Positions 1-7,418 of a stretch of 64,000 nt of DNA are shown in pieces. The stretch spans positions 1 through 64,000 of the forward strand of contig NZ_LQOL01000074.1 of NCBI RefSeq assembly GCF_002101555.1, written 5' to 3'. Every line of letters starts with the position of its first letter. Positions within the stretch are counted from its first letter, which is position 1. The DNA comes from Mycolicibacterium canariasense. Lineage in GTDB: Bacteria; Actinomycetota; Actinomycetes; Mycobacteriales; Mycobacteriaceae. The notes beneath the pieces are model-generated. The model saw only the letters and a program-made list of their open reading frames with translations, was not told the DNA's origin and ran no database searches. A program made the position numbers and the translations under genes.

Positions 1-62
1 TCATAACGAGACTTAAAAGACATCAAAGCGCCCTCAGCGCCCGGACGTGCATAAACAGTCAC
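1..62 (-). CDS. Aldehyde dehydrogenase, N-terminal fragment
   Basis: Only the first 20 codons lie in the window; the gene continues beyond position 1. Reading from a GTG at 62..60, the peptide starts MTVYARPGAEGALMSF, which I recognise as the N-terminus of mycobacterial NAD-dependent aldehyde dehydrogenases of the ExaC/AldA kind that oxidise acetaldehyde and similar aldehydes to acids. AGGAG at 74..70 is a well-placed ribosome binding site. The GAF-domain regulator gene ends 101 bp upstream on the same strand, a pairing seen in AcoR-like systems. The catalytic part is outside the window, so the family call rests on the first residues alone. Confidence 0.72.
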   Translation of the reverse strand, partial: MTVYARPGAEGALMSFKSRY

Positions 63-114
63 GGTTGATCTCCTGCCCTGTGAATGACTGTGTCGGTCGT
101 CACTCAAAGTAGTT

Positions 115-163
115 TGCAACCCGTTGCAGCACCGTTGGGAAAAATCGCAACGTTGGTGCAACG
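115..163. promoter_or_regulatory. Cluster of GTTGCA/TGCAAC inverted repeats before the aldehyde dehydrogenase
   Basis: TGCAAC (115-120) and GTTGCA (123-128) form a perfect inverted repeat with a 2-bp spacer. CAACGTTG (148-155) is self-complementary, and CGTTG (151-155) with CAACG (159-163) forms another repeat. Five half-sites of one sequence lie in 49 bp, between the GAF regulator stop and the aldehyde dehydrogenase start. I infer an operator or activator site array, possibly for the adjacent GAF regulator. Part of it could instead act as a transcription terminator. Confidence 0.45.
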
Positions 164-1435
164 TCAGGACAGGGCGGTGTCCAGCGCGGTCAGGTGCCCA
201 CGAGTCTGGGCCCGCGTCAGTTCGTCGGTGCCGTGGTGATCATGCAGCGTCTGCCAGCCCTGGCGGTCGTCGCGTGCCTCGGGCAGGTCGAGCCAGCGGC
301 GCAGCACGTGCGCGTCACCGGCCGAACTGGCTGCCAGCACCGCGCCGCGCAGACTGGCGCTCAATTCGGTGCGCAGCCGCGCGACGGCCGGTGAGCCGGA
401 CCGCGGCAGCAGTTGTCCGCGATAGCTGTCCAGCGCGGCGTTGACGTCGCCGCGGCGCAGCGCCGCGAAGACTTCACCCATATCGCTGTCCATCGGGCCG
501 AGCAGCCGATACGGCCGGGAGCCGATGGTGTCCACGCCGACGATGCGGCGCAGCCGCGACAATTCCGCGCGGATGGTGACGGCGTCCAGTTCGCGTTCGT
601 CGAGCAGCATGGCGAGGTGGTCACCGCTGAGCCCCTCCGAATGCTGGAGCAGCAGCACGAGGATCTCGGCATGCCGGCCGGAGAGCTGCTGGGCGCGGGC
701 ACGTCCCTGTTCGTCCACGGTGTGCCAGCTGGGCCGGTCCGGTCCGAGCACCGTCAGGCGGCCCGGCGACACGACCGGAGTCGGCGGAATGTGGGTGTAG
801 GACAAGGCAAGTCGGTGCTCGACGGCGACGGCGGTGGCACGCACCAGGGCCAACGTCTGCGCCGAGGCGATCGACGATCCACCGGTGAGGTCGATGCTGC
901 CGACGACCAGACCGGTCACCGGATCGTGGACCGGCACCGCGGTACAGGTCCACGGCCGGACCAGCCGGGAAAAGTGTTCCTCGCCTTCGATCTGCACCTC
1001 GCGGTCCAGCGCCAGCGCGATGCCGGGGGCGTTGGTGCCGGCGCCCTGTTCGCTCCAGTCCGCACCCGGCACGAAGTTCATCGCGGCCACCTTGCGGCAC
1101 GCCTCGACGTCACCTTCCACCCACAGCATGGTGCCGTCGGCCGCGGTGACGGCCACGACGACGCCGGAGTCGACGGCGTAGTCCACCAGCAGCTTGCGAA
1201 TCACCGGCAGCGCGGCGGCCAGCGGATGACCGTTGCGCAGTTCGGAGAGTCGGGCCGCTTCGGCGGCTTCGCGGGCGCCGCTGTCGGGGTCGACACCGAT
1301 CGCCAGGCTGCGCTGCCAGCTCTCCGCGACGAAGCGCCGCAACGGCGTCTGACCCGCCACGATCAGATCGGCAGCAGGACGTGCCGCATCGGGCGGCGGC
1401 TTCACCGACCTCGTCTCATCTGCCACGACGTTCAC
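164..1435 (-). CDS. GAF-domain transcriptional regulator (AcoR-like sensor)
   Basis: The 423-residue protein has a GAF domain over roughly residues 90-235, containing GADWSEQGAGTNA and a VGSIDLTGG strand, as in AcoR/Fis-type activators of alcohol and aldehyde catabolism. There is no AAA+ domain. A winged-helix segment follows at about residues 255-320, then a helical C-terminus. It probably senses a small molecule and controls the aldehyde dehydrogenase gene just downstream on the same strand; that target is inferred from position. The GTG at 1435 sits almost on top of an AGGAG, so an in-frame GTG at 1426, about 10 nt from that AGGAG, may be the true start. Confidence 0.8.
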   Translation of the reverse strand: MNVVADETRSVKPPPDAARPAADLIVAGQTPLRRFVAESWQRSLAIGVDPDSGAREAAEAARLSELRNGHPLAAALPVIRKLLVDYAVDSGVVVAVTAADGTMLWVEGDVEACRKVAAMNFVPGADWSEQGAGTNAPGIALALDREVQIEGEEHFSRLVRPWTCTAVPVHDPVTGLVVGSIDLTGGSSIASAQTLALVRATAVAVEHRLALSYTHIPPTPVVSPGRLTVLGPDRPSWHTVDEQGRARAQQLSGRHAEILVLLLQHSEGLSGDHLAMLLDERELDAVTIRAELSRLRRIVGVDTIGSRPYRLLGPMDSDMGEVFAALRRGDVNAALDSYRGQLLPRSGSPAVARLRTELSASLRGAVLAASSAGDAHVLRRWLDLPEARDDRQGWQTLHDHHGTDELTRAQTRGHLTALDTALS

Positions 1436-1539
1436 GCTCCTGACGCCAGTGTCAACTACTCGCTGGCCATCGGGCCTTCGGGTCAGAATACCCGCACGTC
1501 AGGGCGACCGCGGCAAATCGTGGGCACCTTCGTGCGGGC

Positions 1540-1908
1540 CTACGACGACGGAGCGTCGTCGATACGTCGCCGGGTCTCGGCGACGGCGCGCCGGATTTCG
1601 GCGTTGTCCCGGCGCCCGGCGGCGAACTCCCGGTCGGCCCGCTCCGTCACGCGCCGCAGTCGGTCGCGCTCCCGCTGTTCGGTGGCACCCTCGCGTTCGT
1701 CGGCGCGGACTTCGCGTTCGTCGGCGGCCTGGTCGCGTTCGTCGGCGATCCGGTCGCGCTCGTCGGCTATGCGATCACGCTCATCGGCCACCCAATCGCG
1801 CCTGGCCATCTCGGCCTCGTGTCGCGCCATCAGGTTCTCACGCCGGTCCAGGTCGGCCATCCGCCGATCCAGTTCGCCCGACCGGACGGCCCGTTCGTCA
1901 TCGACCAC
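1540..1908 (-). CDS. Small charged coiled-coil protein with ADERDRI heptads
   Basis: This 122-residue protein is almost entirely Arg, Glu, Asp and Ala. Residues 41-75 are five consecutive heptads of the form ADERDRI/ADERDQA/ADEREVR, predicting a long solvent-exposed coiled coil or single alpha-helix. There is no signal peptide or membrane segment. Similar DERDR-repeat proteins occur in other actinobacteria, but I know of no established function. Start is GTG at 1908..1906. It stands alone between the GAF regulator and ychF. The opposite strand is also open here because of the biased codons, but the heptad pattern on the minus strand argues that this frame is the real one. Confidence 0.6.
   Translation of the reverse strand: MVDDERAVRSGELDRRMADLDRRENLMARHEAEMARRDWVADERDRIADERDRIADERDQAADEREVRADEREGATEQRERDRLRRVTERADREFAAGRRDNAEIRRAVAETRRRIDDAPSS
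1684..1788 (-). repeat. Five 21-bp tandem units encoding heptads
   Basis: Codons 41-75 of the coiled-coil gene consist of five 21-bp units starting GCCGACGAGCG-like on the coding strand. The first three units are most alike and the last two have diverged. The period is a multiple of three and of seven residues, so copy-number change would keep both frame and coiled-coil register. Confidence 0.65.
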
Positions 1909-2048
1909 ACCTCACCGTAACGCCAGGTGGGACCGACCGCATCGTCCTCGCGCCGGGGCCCGCGAACCCTGAGCGACGACTGTGGGCCGTACGCACGAAA
2001 AGCGCACCATTCGCGTGCACAGCACCCACGCTGGGCATCCCGGGCCCG

Positions 2049-3122
2049 CTAGACGTTGAAGCGGAACTCCACCACATCCCCGTCGGCCATCACGTAATCC
2101 TTGCCCTCCATCCGGACCTTGCCGGCGGCCTTGGCGGCGGCCATCGAGCCGGCCTCCATCAGGTCATCGAAGGACACCACCTCGGCCTTGATGAAGCCCT
2201 TCTCGAAGTCGCTGTGGATCACCCCGGCGGCCTTCGGCGCGGTGTCGCCGCGGTGAATCGTCCAGGCGCGCGCCTCTTTCGGGCCCGCGGTCAGGTAGGT
2301 CTGCAGGTTCAGGGTGTGAAAACCGGCCCGCGCCAACGCATCCAGCCCACGCTCGGTCTGACCGATCGACTCCAGCAGCTCGGCGGCCGACTCGTCGTCG
2401 AGCTCCTGCAACTCGGCCTCGATCTTGGCGTCCAAGAACACGGCGTCGGCCGGGGCCACCAGCTCCCGCAACTCCGCGACGCGAGCCGAGTCGGTCAGCA
2501 CGGACTCGTCGGCGTTGAACACGTACAGGAACGGCTTGGTGGTCAACAGGTTCAGCTCCCGCAGCACCGACCAGTCCTGTCCGGTCGAGAAGAGGGTCTT
2601 TCCGCCGTCGAACACGGCCTGGGCCGCGAGCGCCGCATCCAGCACCGGCTTGCGGTCCTTGTTGTTGCGGGCCTCCTTCTCCAGCCGCGGCACCGCCTTC
2701 TCCAGCGTCTGCATATCGGCCAGGATCAGCTCGGTCTCGATCACCTCGATATCGGAGCGCGGATCCACCCGGCCGTCCACGTGCACCACGTCGTCGTCGG
2801 CGAACACCCGCACCACCTGACAGATGGCGTCACACTCGCGGATGTTGGCCAGGAACTTGTTGCCCAGCCCGGCACCCTCGGACGCACCTTTGACGATGCC
2901 GGCGATATCGACGAAGGTCACCGGCGCCGGCACGGTCTTCTCCGAGCCGAACACCTTGGCCAGCGCGTCCAGCCGGGGGTCCGGCAGCGCGACCACGCCC
3001 TCGTTGGGTTCGATCGTCGCGAACGGGTAGTTGGCCGCCAGCACGTCGTTCCGGGTCAACGCGTTGAAGAGCGTCGACTTGCCCACGTTCGGTAATCCGA
3101 CGATTCCCAGGTTCAAGCTCAC
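2049..3122 (-). CDS. ychF: Redox-regulated ATPase YchF (Obg family)
   Basis: The 357-residue protein has the full YchF layout. The P-loop GLPNVGKST is at residues 9-17, followed by a switch region with NYPFATIEPNEG and a DIAGIVKGAS Walker B/G3 motif. NADE replaces the guanine-specific NKxD, as in this ATP-preferring subfamily. A helical insert and a C-terminal TGS domain ending in GDVVEFRFNV complete it. YchF binds ribosomes and hydrolyses ATP, with roles in stress responses. It corresponds to Rv1112. The start is GTG at 3122..3120, with TAGACT 9 nt upstream and GGAG between them. Confidence 0.95.
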   Translation of the reverse strand: MSLNLGIVGLPNVGKSTLFNALTRNDVLAANYPFATIEPNEGVVALPDPRLDALAKVFGSEKTVPAPVTFVDIAGIVKGASEGAGLGNKFLANIRECDAICQVVRVFADDDVVHVDGRVDPRSDIEVIETELILADMQTLEKAVPRLEKEARNNKDRKPVLDAALAAQAVFDGGKTLFSTGQDWSVLRELNLLTTKPFLYVFNADESVLTDSARVAELRELVAPADAVFLDAKIEAELQELDDESAAELLESIGQTERGLDALARAGFHTLNLQTYLTAGPKEARAWTIHRGDTAPKAAGVIHSDFEKGFIKAEVVSFDDLMEAGSMAAAKAAGKVRMEGKDYVMADGDVVEFRFNV

Positions 3123-3220
3123 GGACTCCAGAGTCTAGAAGAAGAACGTGCGGGGCTTGCCACAGAACCACCGAGCGGCTCGCCGCAGCGTGCTGGGCGG
3201 ACGCTCGCAGCAGAAGCCGG

Positions 3221-3226
3221 TACGGT
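3221..3226 (+). promoter_or_regulatory. -10 box TACGGT, leaderless type
   Basis: TACGGT fits TANNNT and ends 6 nt before the GTG at 3233, so transcription probably starts at or next to the start codon. Confidence 0.5.
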
Positions 3227-3232
3227 CAACGT

Positions 3233-4303
3233 GTGTCAGCTCAGCCCGCAGAGCAGGCGGACGCGGTGGTCGACCGCTCCGCGCTCCCCCGTGTCCCGGG
3301 GTTGCCGTGGTGGAGCGCCGTGGTGATCGCGGTGGTCTTCACCGCGATCGGATTCGCCTTCGACGCCGGTTCCGGCCACAAGGAGCTCGGCGCGGTCTTC
3401 GCGACGTGTTACGTGCTCGGCTGCGTGCTGGCGGTCCTGGCCGTTCGCCAATCCGCGGTGTTCACCGCCGTCATCCAGCCGCCGCTCATCCTGTTCGTCG
3501 CCGTCCCCGGCGCTTACTTCATGTTCCACAGCGCCGAGATCGGCGGGATCAAGGACATCTTGATCAACTGCGGATATCCGCTGATCGAGCGGTTCCCGCT
3601 GATGTTCTTCACCGCCGCGGCCGTGCTGATCATCGGCATGGTGCGCTGGTACATCGGGGCGTCGAACAAGCGGCTGTGGCCCGACAAGCCGGCGGCGCAC
3701 GTCTCCGCGGCGGCCGCCGCGGATGCTCCGGCACGCCGGGTGGCGCGGCGTTTCGCCCAGAAGTCGGTCACCGACGAGGACACCGATGACGCCGCCGACG
3801 ACCAGGCCCCGGCCGCACCGCCACGCCGCAGGCCGGCGCGTCGTCCCAACCCGGACGCCGCACCCCCGGCGGCGCGGCGCGGCACCCGGTCGGGTGAGCC
3901 GTCCCGGGCCCGCCACACCCGGCCGCCGGACAACGACATCGCCGCATCGGCGGCGGCAGCCGACCGCCGGGAGCGGATGGCGGCGCGGGAACGTCCGGCC
4001 CGCAGCCGCCGCGAGGCCGAGCCACCGATCGACCCGGCCCGTCAACCGCGCCGTCCCCGGCCGTCCAGCCGCGAGCCCCGCCGGCCGGCACCGACTCCTT
4101 ATGAACCGGCCGACCACTACGAACGGCCGCGCCGCCCGAAGAGCCCGGATGCCTACGAGCGCTACGGGCGCGATCCGCGTTACGACGAGCGGCCGCGCCC
4201 ACCGGCCGGCACCGACCACCACCCGGTTTCGCGGGTGCGCTACCGCAGCAGCGACGAGGAGCACCGGCCGCGCCCGACGCGGCGGTTCGACGAGGAGAGC
4301 TAG
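3233..4303 (+). CDS. DUF6542-like membrane protein with disordered Arg/Pro tail
   Basis: Residues 1-150 hold four hydrophobic segments (about 23-41, 50-70, 78-97, 120-140), matching the conserved membrane region of Rv1111c-like proteins. Residues 150-356 are a low-complexity tail rich in Arg, Pro, Asp and Ala with several RRP and RPR runs, probably disordered and cytoplasmic. No enzymatic motif is visible and the function is unknown. The gene is divergent from ychF and convergent with ispH, whose stop lies 4 bp beyond its end. The GTG start is supported by the TACGGT box 6 nt upstream. Confidence 0.8.
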   Translation: MSAQPAEQADAVVDRSALPRVPGLPWWSAVVIAVVFTAIGFAFDAGSGHKELGAVFATCYVLGCVLAVLAVRQSAVFTAVIQPPLILFVAVPGAYFMFHSAEIGGIKDILINCGYPLIERFPLMFFTAAAVLIIGMVRWYIGASNKRLWPDKPAAHVSAAAAADAPARRVARRFAQKSVTDEDTDDAADDQAPAAPPRRRPARRPNPDAAPPAARRGTRSGEPSRARHTRPPDNDIAASAAAADRRERMAARERPARSRREAEPPIDPARQPRRPRPSSREPRRPAPTPYEPADHYERPRRPKSPDAYERYGRDPRYDERPRPPAGTDHHPVSRVRYRSSDEEHRPRPTRRFDEES

Positions 4304-4307
4304 CCGC

Positions 4308-5309
4308 TTATCCGCGCGGCGGACGGATCTCGCGCGGCAGGGCGAACACCAGCGTCTCGTTCGCGGTTGTCACCGGCTGCACGGTGTCGTAGCCGTACTC
4401 GGCCAGGCGTTCCAGCACGCCGCGCACCAGGATCTCCGGCACCGAGGCGCCCGAGGTGACACCGATGGTCGTCACCCCGGAGAACCACGCCGGATCGATA
4501 TCGTCGGCATAGTCCACCAGATAGGCGTGCTGCGAACCGGCGCCCAGCGCCACCTCGACCAGGCGCACCGAGTTCGACGAGTTCTTCGAGCCGACCACGA
4601 TCACCAGCTCGCACTCCGGCGCCATGGCCTTCACCGCGACCTGGCGGTTCTGGGTGGCGTAGCAGATGTCGTCGCTCGGCGGGTCCTGCAGCGTCGGGAA
4701 CTTCTCCCGCAACCGGCGCACGGTTTCCATGGTCTCGTCGACGCTCAGCGTGGTCTGGGACAACCAGATGACCTTGTCGGGGTCGCGCACGGTCACCGTG
4801 TCCACGGCGTCGGGATTGTCGACGACCTGCACGTGATCGGGTGCCTCACCGGCGGTGCCGACCACCTCTTCGTGCCCGGTGTGCCCGACGAGCAGGATGT
4901 CGTAGTCGTCGCGCGCGAAGCGCTTGGCCTCGTTGTGCACCTTGGTGACCAGCGGGCAGGTGGCGTCGATGGTCCGCAGATTGCGGGCCGCCGCCTCCTC
5001 GTGCACGGTCGGGGCGACGCCGTGCGCGGAGAACACCACGATGGCGCCTTCGGGCACCTCATCGGTCTGCTCGACGAAGACGGCACCGGCCTTGGCCAGG
5101 GTGTCGACGACATAGCGGTTGTGCACGATCTCGTGCCGGACGTAGATCGGGGCGCCGTGCTTCTCCAGTGCGCGTTCGACGGTCTCGACGGCGCGGTCCA
5201 CACCGGCGCAGTATCCGCGCGGCTCGGCGAGCAACACACGTTTGCCGGCCACCCCCGAACTCACCGAGCTCGAGGCGCCCGGAATACCCATGTTGACGGT
5301 TGGTGGCAT
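4308..5309 (-). CDS. ispH: 4-hydroxy-3-methylbut-2-enyl diphosphate reductase IspH (LytB)
   Basis: IspH reduces HMBPP to IPP and DMAPP, the last step of the MEP isoprenoid pathway, using a [4Fe-4S] cluster. The three cluster cysteines are visible in GYCAGVD (near residue 34), DATCPLVTKVH and DDICYATQNRQ. HEIVHNR and SAHGVAP motifs for substrate binding are present. The frame stays open a further 60 codons upstream, but that stretch runs into the divergent gene. I place the start at ATG 5309, giving 333 residues like Rv1110 LytB2, because TACCCT lies exactly 7 nt upstream. Confidence 0.95.
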   Translation of the reverse strand: MPPTVNMGIPGASSSVSSGVAGKRVLLAEPRGYCAGVDRAVETVERALEKHGAPIYVRHEIVHNRYVVDTLAKAGAVFVEQTDEVPEGAIVVFSAHGVAPTVHEEAAARNLRTIDATCPLVTKVHNEAKRFARDDYDILLVGHTGHEEVVGTAGEAPDHVQVVDNPDAVDTVTVRDPDKVIWLSQTTLSVDETMETVRRLREKFPTLQDPPSDDICYATQNRQVAVKAMAPECELVIVVGSKNSSNSVRLVEVALGAGSQHAYLVDYADDIDPAWFSGVTTIGVTSGASVPEILVRGVLERLAEYGYDTVQPVTTANETLVFALPREIRPPRG

Positions 5310-5316
5310 ACCTTCC

Positions 5317-5322
5317 AGGGTA
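5317..5322 (-). promoter_or_regulatory. -10 box TACCCT of ispH
   Basis: On the minus strand TACCCT is followed by 7 nt and the ispH ATG at 5309. The divergent TAGGCT box lies only 28 bp away, so the two promoters must overlap. Confidence 0.55.
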
Positions 5323-5350
5323 CTTACCTGCCCCCGCAGCGGGCCAGCCG

Positions 5351-5356
5351 TAGGCT
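5351..5356 (+). promoter_or_regulatory. -10 box TAGGCT, leaderless type
   Basis: TAGGCT is followed by 7 nt and the ATG at 5364. No Shine-Dalgarno sequence fits between them. Confidence 0.55.
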
Positions 5357-5363
5357 GGCAGCC

Positions 5364-5918
5364 ATGTCGACAGCACCGTACGGAGTCCGACTGCTGGTGG
5401 GTGTCGCGGTGACCGCCCTGGACGAGACCCGCAAGCTCCCGCAGACCATCCTGGCCTACCCGATGACGGTCGCCAGTCAGGTCGCGCAACTGGTGATGAA
5501 AGTGCAGCAGGACGTGGCCGACCTGGTGATCCGTGGCGACGAAACACTAGAAAGCCTGTTCCCCCCGAAGGATGAGCAGCCCGAATGGGCGACGTTCGAC
5601 GAGGATCTGCCGGCCGACGACGGTGATGCGGTCGACGTCCCGGTCACGCGCAACGAAGGCCGCTTTGCGCTCTACAGCGAAGGCGAACCGGAACGCCCGG
5701 CCGCGGACAACGCGGCGCCACGCACCAACGGCTCGGCCCCGGCCGTGGTCGCCGAACTCGGGTACGACGCGCTGACGCTGGCCCAGCTGCGCGCCCGGAT
5801 GACCTCCCTGAAGGTGGACGAGCTCGAGGCACTGCTGGCCTACGAGGAGGCCACCAAGGCCCGCGCACCGTTCCAGACCCTGCTCGCCAACAGGATCACC
5901 CGCGCGACGGCGAAGTGA
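5364..5918 (+). CDS. Lipid droplet-associated protein (Rv1109c type)
   Basis: The protein has 184 residues. The N-terminal third contains amphipathic helical sequence (LLVGVAVTALDETRKLPQ and an alanine/valine-rich helix), suited to lying on a lipid surface. A low-complexity acidic middle follows. The C-terminal 50 residues form a conserved helical domain with LGYDALTLAQLRAR and a YEEATKAR helix, also seen in the small protein at 59660. Homologues are annotated as lipid droplet-associated; the function is otherwise unknown. The frame is open far upstream, but ATG 5364 is chosen because TAGGCT lies 7 nt before it. Its TGA overlaps the xseA GTG (GTGA). Confidence 0.8.
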   Translation: MSTAPYGVRLLVGVAVTALDETRKLPQTILAYPMTVASQVAQLVMKVQQDVADLVIRGDETLESLFPPKDEQPEWATFDEDLPADDGDAVDVPVTRNEGRFALYSEGEPERPAADNAAPRTNGSAPAVVAELGYDALTLAQLRARMTSLKVDELEALLAYEEATKARAPFQTLLANRITRATAK

Positions 5919-7147
5919 GCGATCCCGGCCAGTCACCGGAGAACCCCTGGCCGGTCAGGGCGGTGGCCACCCGGGTGGCCAAGTGGATCGACCGACTGGG
6001 CACCGTGTGGGTGGAGGGCCAGATCGCCCAGCTGACCATGCGGCCCGGTTCGGGCACGGTGTTCATGGTGCTGCGCGACCCGGCGGCCGACATGTCCCTG
6101 ACCATCACGTGCGCCCGGGATCTGGTGGTGAACGCCCCGGTGAAACTGGCCGAGGGCACCCAGGTGATCGTCTACGGCAAACCGGTGTTCTACACCGGTC
6201 GCGGCACGTTTTCGCTGCGGGTCACCGACATCCGCGCGGTCGGCATCGGTGAGCTGCTGGCCCGTATCGAGCGCCTGCGCCGGTTGCTGGACGCCGAAGG
6301 TTTGTTCGACCCACGGTTGAAACGCCCGATTCCGTTCCTGCCCGGCACCGTCGGGCTGATCACCGGGCGCGCGTCGGCCGCCGAACACGACGTCATCGCG
6401 GTGGCGTCGGCCCGCTGGCCGGCGGTGCGGTTCGCCGTCCGCAACACCGTCGTGCAGGGGCCGAACGCGGTGCCGCAGATCGTCGAGGAACTCCGCGCCC
6501 TCGACGCCGACCCCGAGGTCGACGTCATCGTGCTGGCCCGCGGCGGCGGCAGCGTCGAGGATCTGCTGCCGTTCTCCGACGAGACGCTGTGCCGCGCCAT
6601 CGCCGCCTGCACCACGCCGGTGATCAGTGCCGTCGGGCACGAACCGGACAACCCGCTGTGTGACCTGGTGGCCGATCTGCGCGCCGCCACCCCGACCGAC
6701 GCCGCCAAACGCCTGGTGCCCGACGCGGCCGCCGAACAGGCCATGGTGGACGACCTGCGCAGGCGCGCCGCGCACGCGCTGCGGCACTGGGTGCATCGCG
6801 AGGAGCGCCTGATCGACCAGCTGCGCACCCGCCCGGTGCTGGCCCAGCCGTTACTGGCGTTGGATGCCCGCGCCGACGACGTGCAGCGGGCCCGCGCCGC
6901 CGCCCGCCGCGATATCAACCGGCTCATCGCCGCCGAGAGCGACCGGTTGGGGCACCTGGCGGCCCGGCTGTCGACGTTGGGGCCGGCCGCCACCCTGGCC
7001 AGGGGGTACGCCGTCGTGCAGGTCTTGTCCGACGAGGCACCCGTGCTGCGGTCCATCTCCGAAGCCCCGGCGGGCACCCGGCTGCGAGTCCGCGTCGCCG
7101 ACGGCGCCGTCATCACCACGAGCGAGGGATCAGATGAAGCCCATTAG
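5915..7147 (+). CDS. xseA: Exodeoxyribonuclease VII large subunit
   Basis: XseA is the catalytic subunit of exonuclease VII, which degrades single-stranded DNA in both directions into oligonucleotides. The 410-residue protein has an N-terminal OB-fold (VWVEGQIAQLTMRPGSG, VFMVLRD), a central domain with the family motif ARGGGSVEDLLPFSDE, and SAVGHEPDNPLCDLVADLRAATPT. A long coiled-coil helical region follows. It starts at GTG 5915, overlapping the upstream stop by 4 bp, and its 3' end overlaps xseB by 14 bp, so the three genes are translationally coupled. Confidence 0.96.
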   Translation: MSDPGQSPENPWPVRAVATRVAKWIDRLGTVWVEGQIAQLTMRPGSGTVFMVLRDPAADMSLTITCARDLVVNAPVKLAEGTQVIVYGKPVFYTGRGTFSLRVTDIRAVGIGELLARIERLRRLLDAEGLFDPRLKRPIPFLPGTVGLITGRASAAEHDVIAVASARWPAVRFAVRNTVVQGPNAVPQIVEELRALDADPEVDVIVLARGGGSVEDLLPFSDETLCRAIAACTTPVISAVGHEPDNPLCDLVADLRAATPTDAAKRLVPDAAAEQAMVDDLRRRAAHALRHWVHREERLIDQLRTRPVLAQPLLALDARADDVQRARAAARRDINRLIAAESDRLGHLAARLSTLGPAATLARGYAVVQVLSDEAPVLRSISEAPAGTRLRVRVADGAVITTSEGSDEAH

Positions 7148-7346
7148 TCAATTGGGGTACGAAGAGGCACGCGACGAGCTGGTCGAGGTTGTGCGCACCC
7201 TCGAGCAGGGTGGCCTGGACCTGGACGCCTCGCTCAAACTCTGGGAACGGGGCGAGGAGCTGGCCAAACGGTGCGAAGAACACCTGGCTGGGGCACGGAA
7301 ACGGGTCGAGGACGCACTGGGCGCCGCCGGCGTCGAGGATGATTGA
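7134..7346 (+). CDS. xseB: Exodeoxyribonuclease VII small subunit
   Basis: The 70-residue protein contains the signature GYEEARDELVEVVRTLEQGG and LDASLKLWERGEELAKRCEE, a helical hairpin that decorates the coiled-coil stalks of XseA. ATG 7134 lies inside the 3' end of xseA, which is normal for this pair, and GAGGGAT just upstream can act as ribosome binding site. A terminator-like hairpin with a T-containing tail follows the stop. Confidence 0.94.
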   Translation: MKPISQLGYEEARDELVEVVRTLEQGGLDLDASLKLWERGEELAKRCEEHLAGARKRVEDALGAAGVEDD

Positions 7347-7357
7347 TTTCGCAATCA
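7342..7357. promoter_or_regulatory. 16-bp AT-rich palindrome, copy 1
   Basis: ATTGATTTCGCAATCA contains TGATT and AATCA arms around TCGC. The identical 16-mer occurs at 36327-36342. This copy overlaps the xseB stop and lies about 60 bp upstream of the hydroxysteroid dehydrogenase. A transcription-factor site is inferred. Confidence 0.4.
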
Positions 7358-7362
7358 CCTCG

Positions 7363-7379
7363 GGCCGGCTTCACCGGCC
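7363..7379 (+). terminator. Intrinsic-type terminator after xseB
   Basis: GGCCGG (7363-7368) pairs with CCGGCC (7374-7379) around a CTTCA loop and is followed by GCCTTTAAAAT. It ends the lipid droplet protein-xseA-xseB operon. Confidence 0.5.
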
Positions 7380-7390
7380 GCCTTTAAAAT

Positions 7391-7404
7391 TAGAACACGT
7401 TTCA
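7391..7404. promoter_or_regulatory. KstR-type operator of the 3-beta-HSD gene
   Basis: TAGAACACGTTTCA matches the KstR consensus TNNAACNNGTTNNA. KstR is the TetR-family repressor of cholesterol catabolism in mycobacteria. The box ends 2 bp before the predicted -10 TATGCT, so bound repressor would block RNA polymerase. Confidence 0.7.
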
Positions 7405-7406
7405 TT

Positions 7407-7412
7407 TATGCT
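7407..7412 (+). promoter_or_regulatory. -10 box TATGCT of the 3-beta-HSD gene
   Basis: TATGCT is followed by 6 nt and the ATG at 7419, a leaderless arrangement directly downstream of the KstR-type box. Confidence 0.5.
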
Positions 7413-7418
7413 CTCGGA

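Noticed and set aside
413..1972. Long plus-strand open frame of over 500 codons at the left end
   Set aside because: It is antisense to the GAF regulator and coiled-coil genes. Its translation is low-complexity Arg/Gly/His without domains, and codon position bias favours the minus-strand genes.
3723..5363. Upstream part of the long open frame leading into the lipid droplet protein gene
   Set aside because: The first 547 codons overlap the DUF6542-like gene and the antisense of ispH. The real start is ATG 5364 with a TAGGCT box 7 nt before it.
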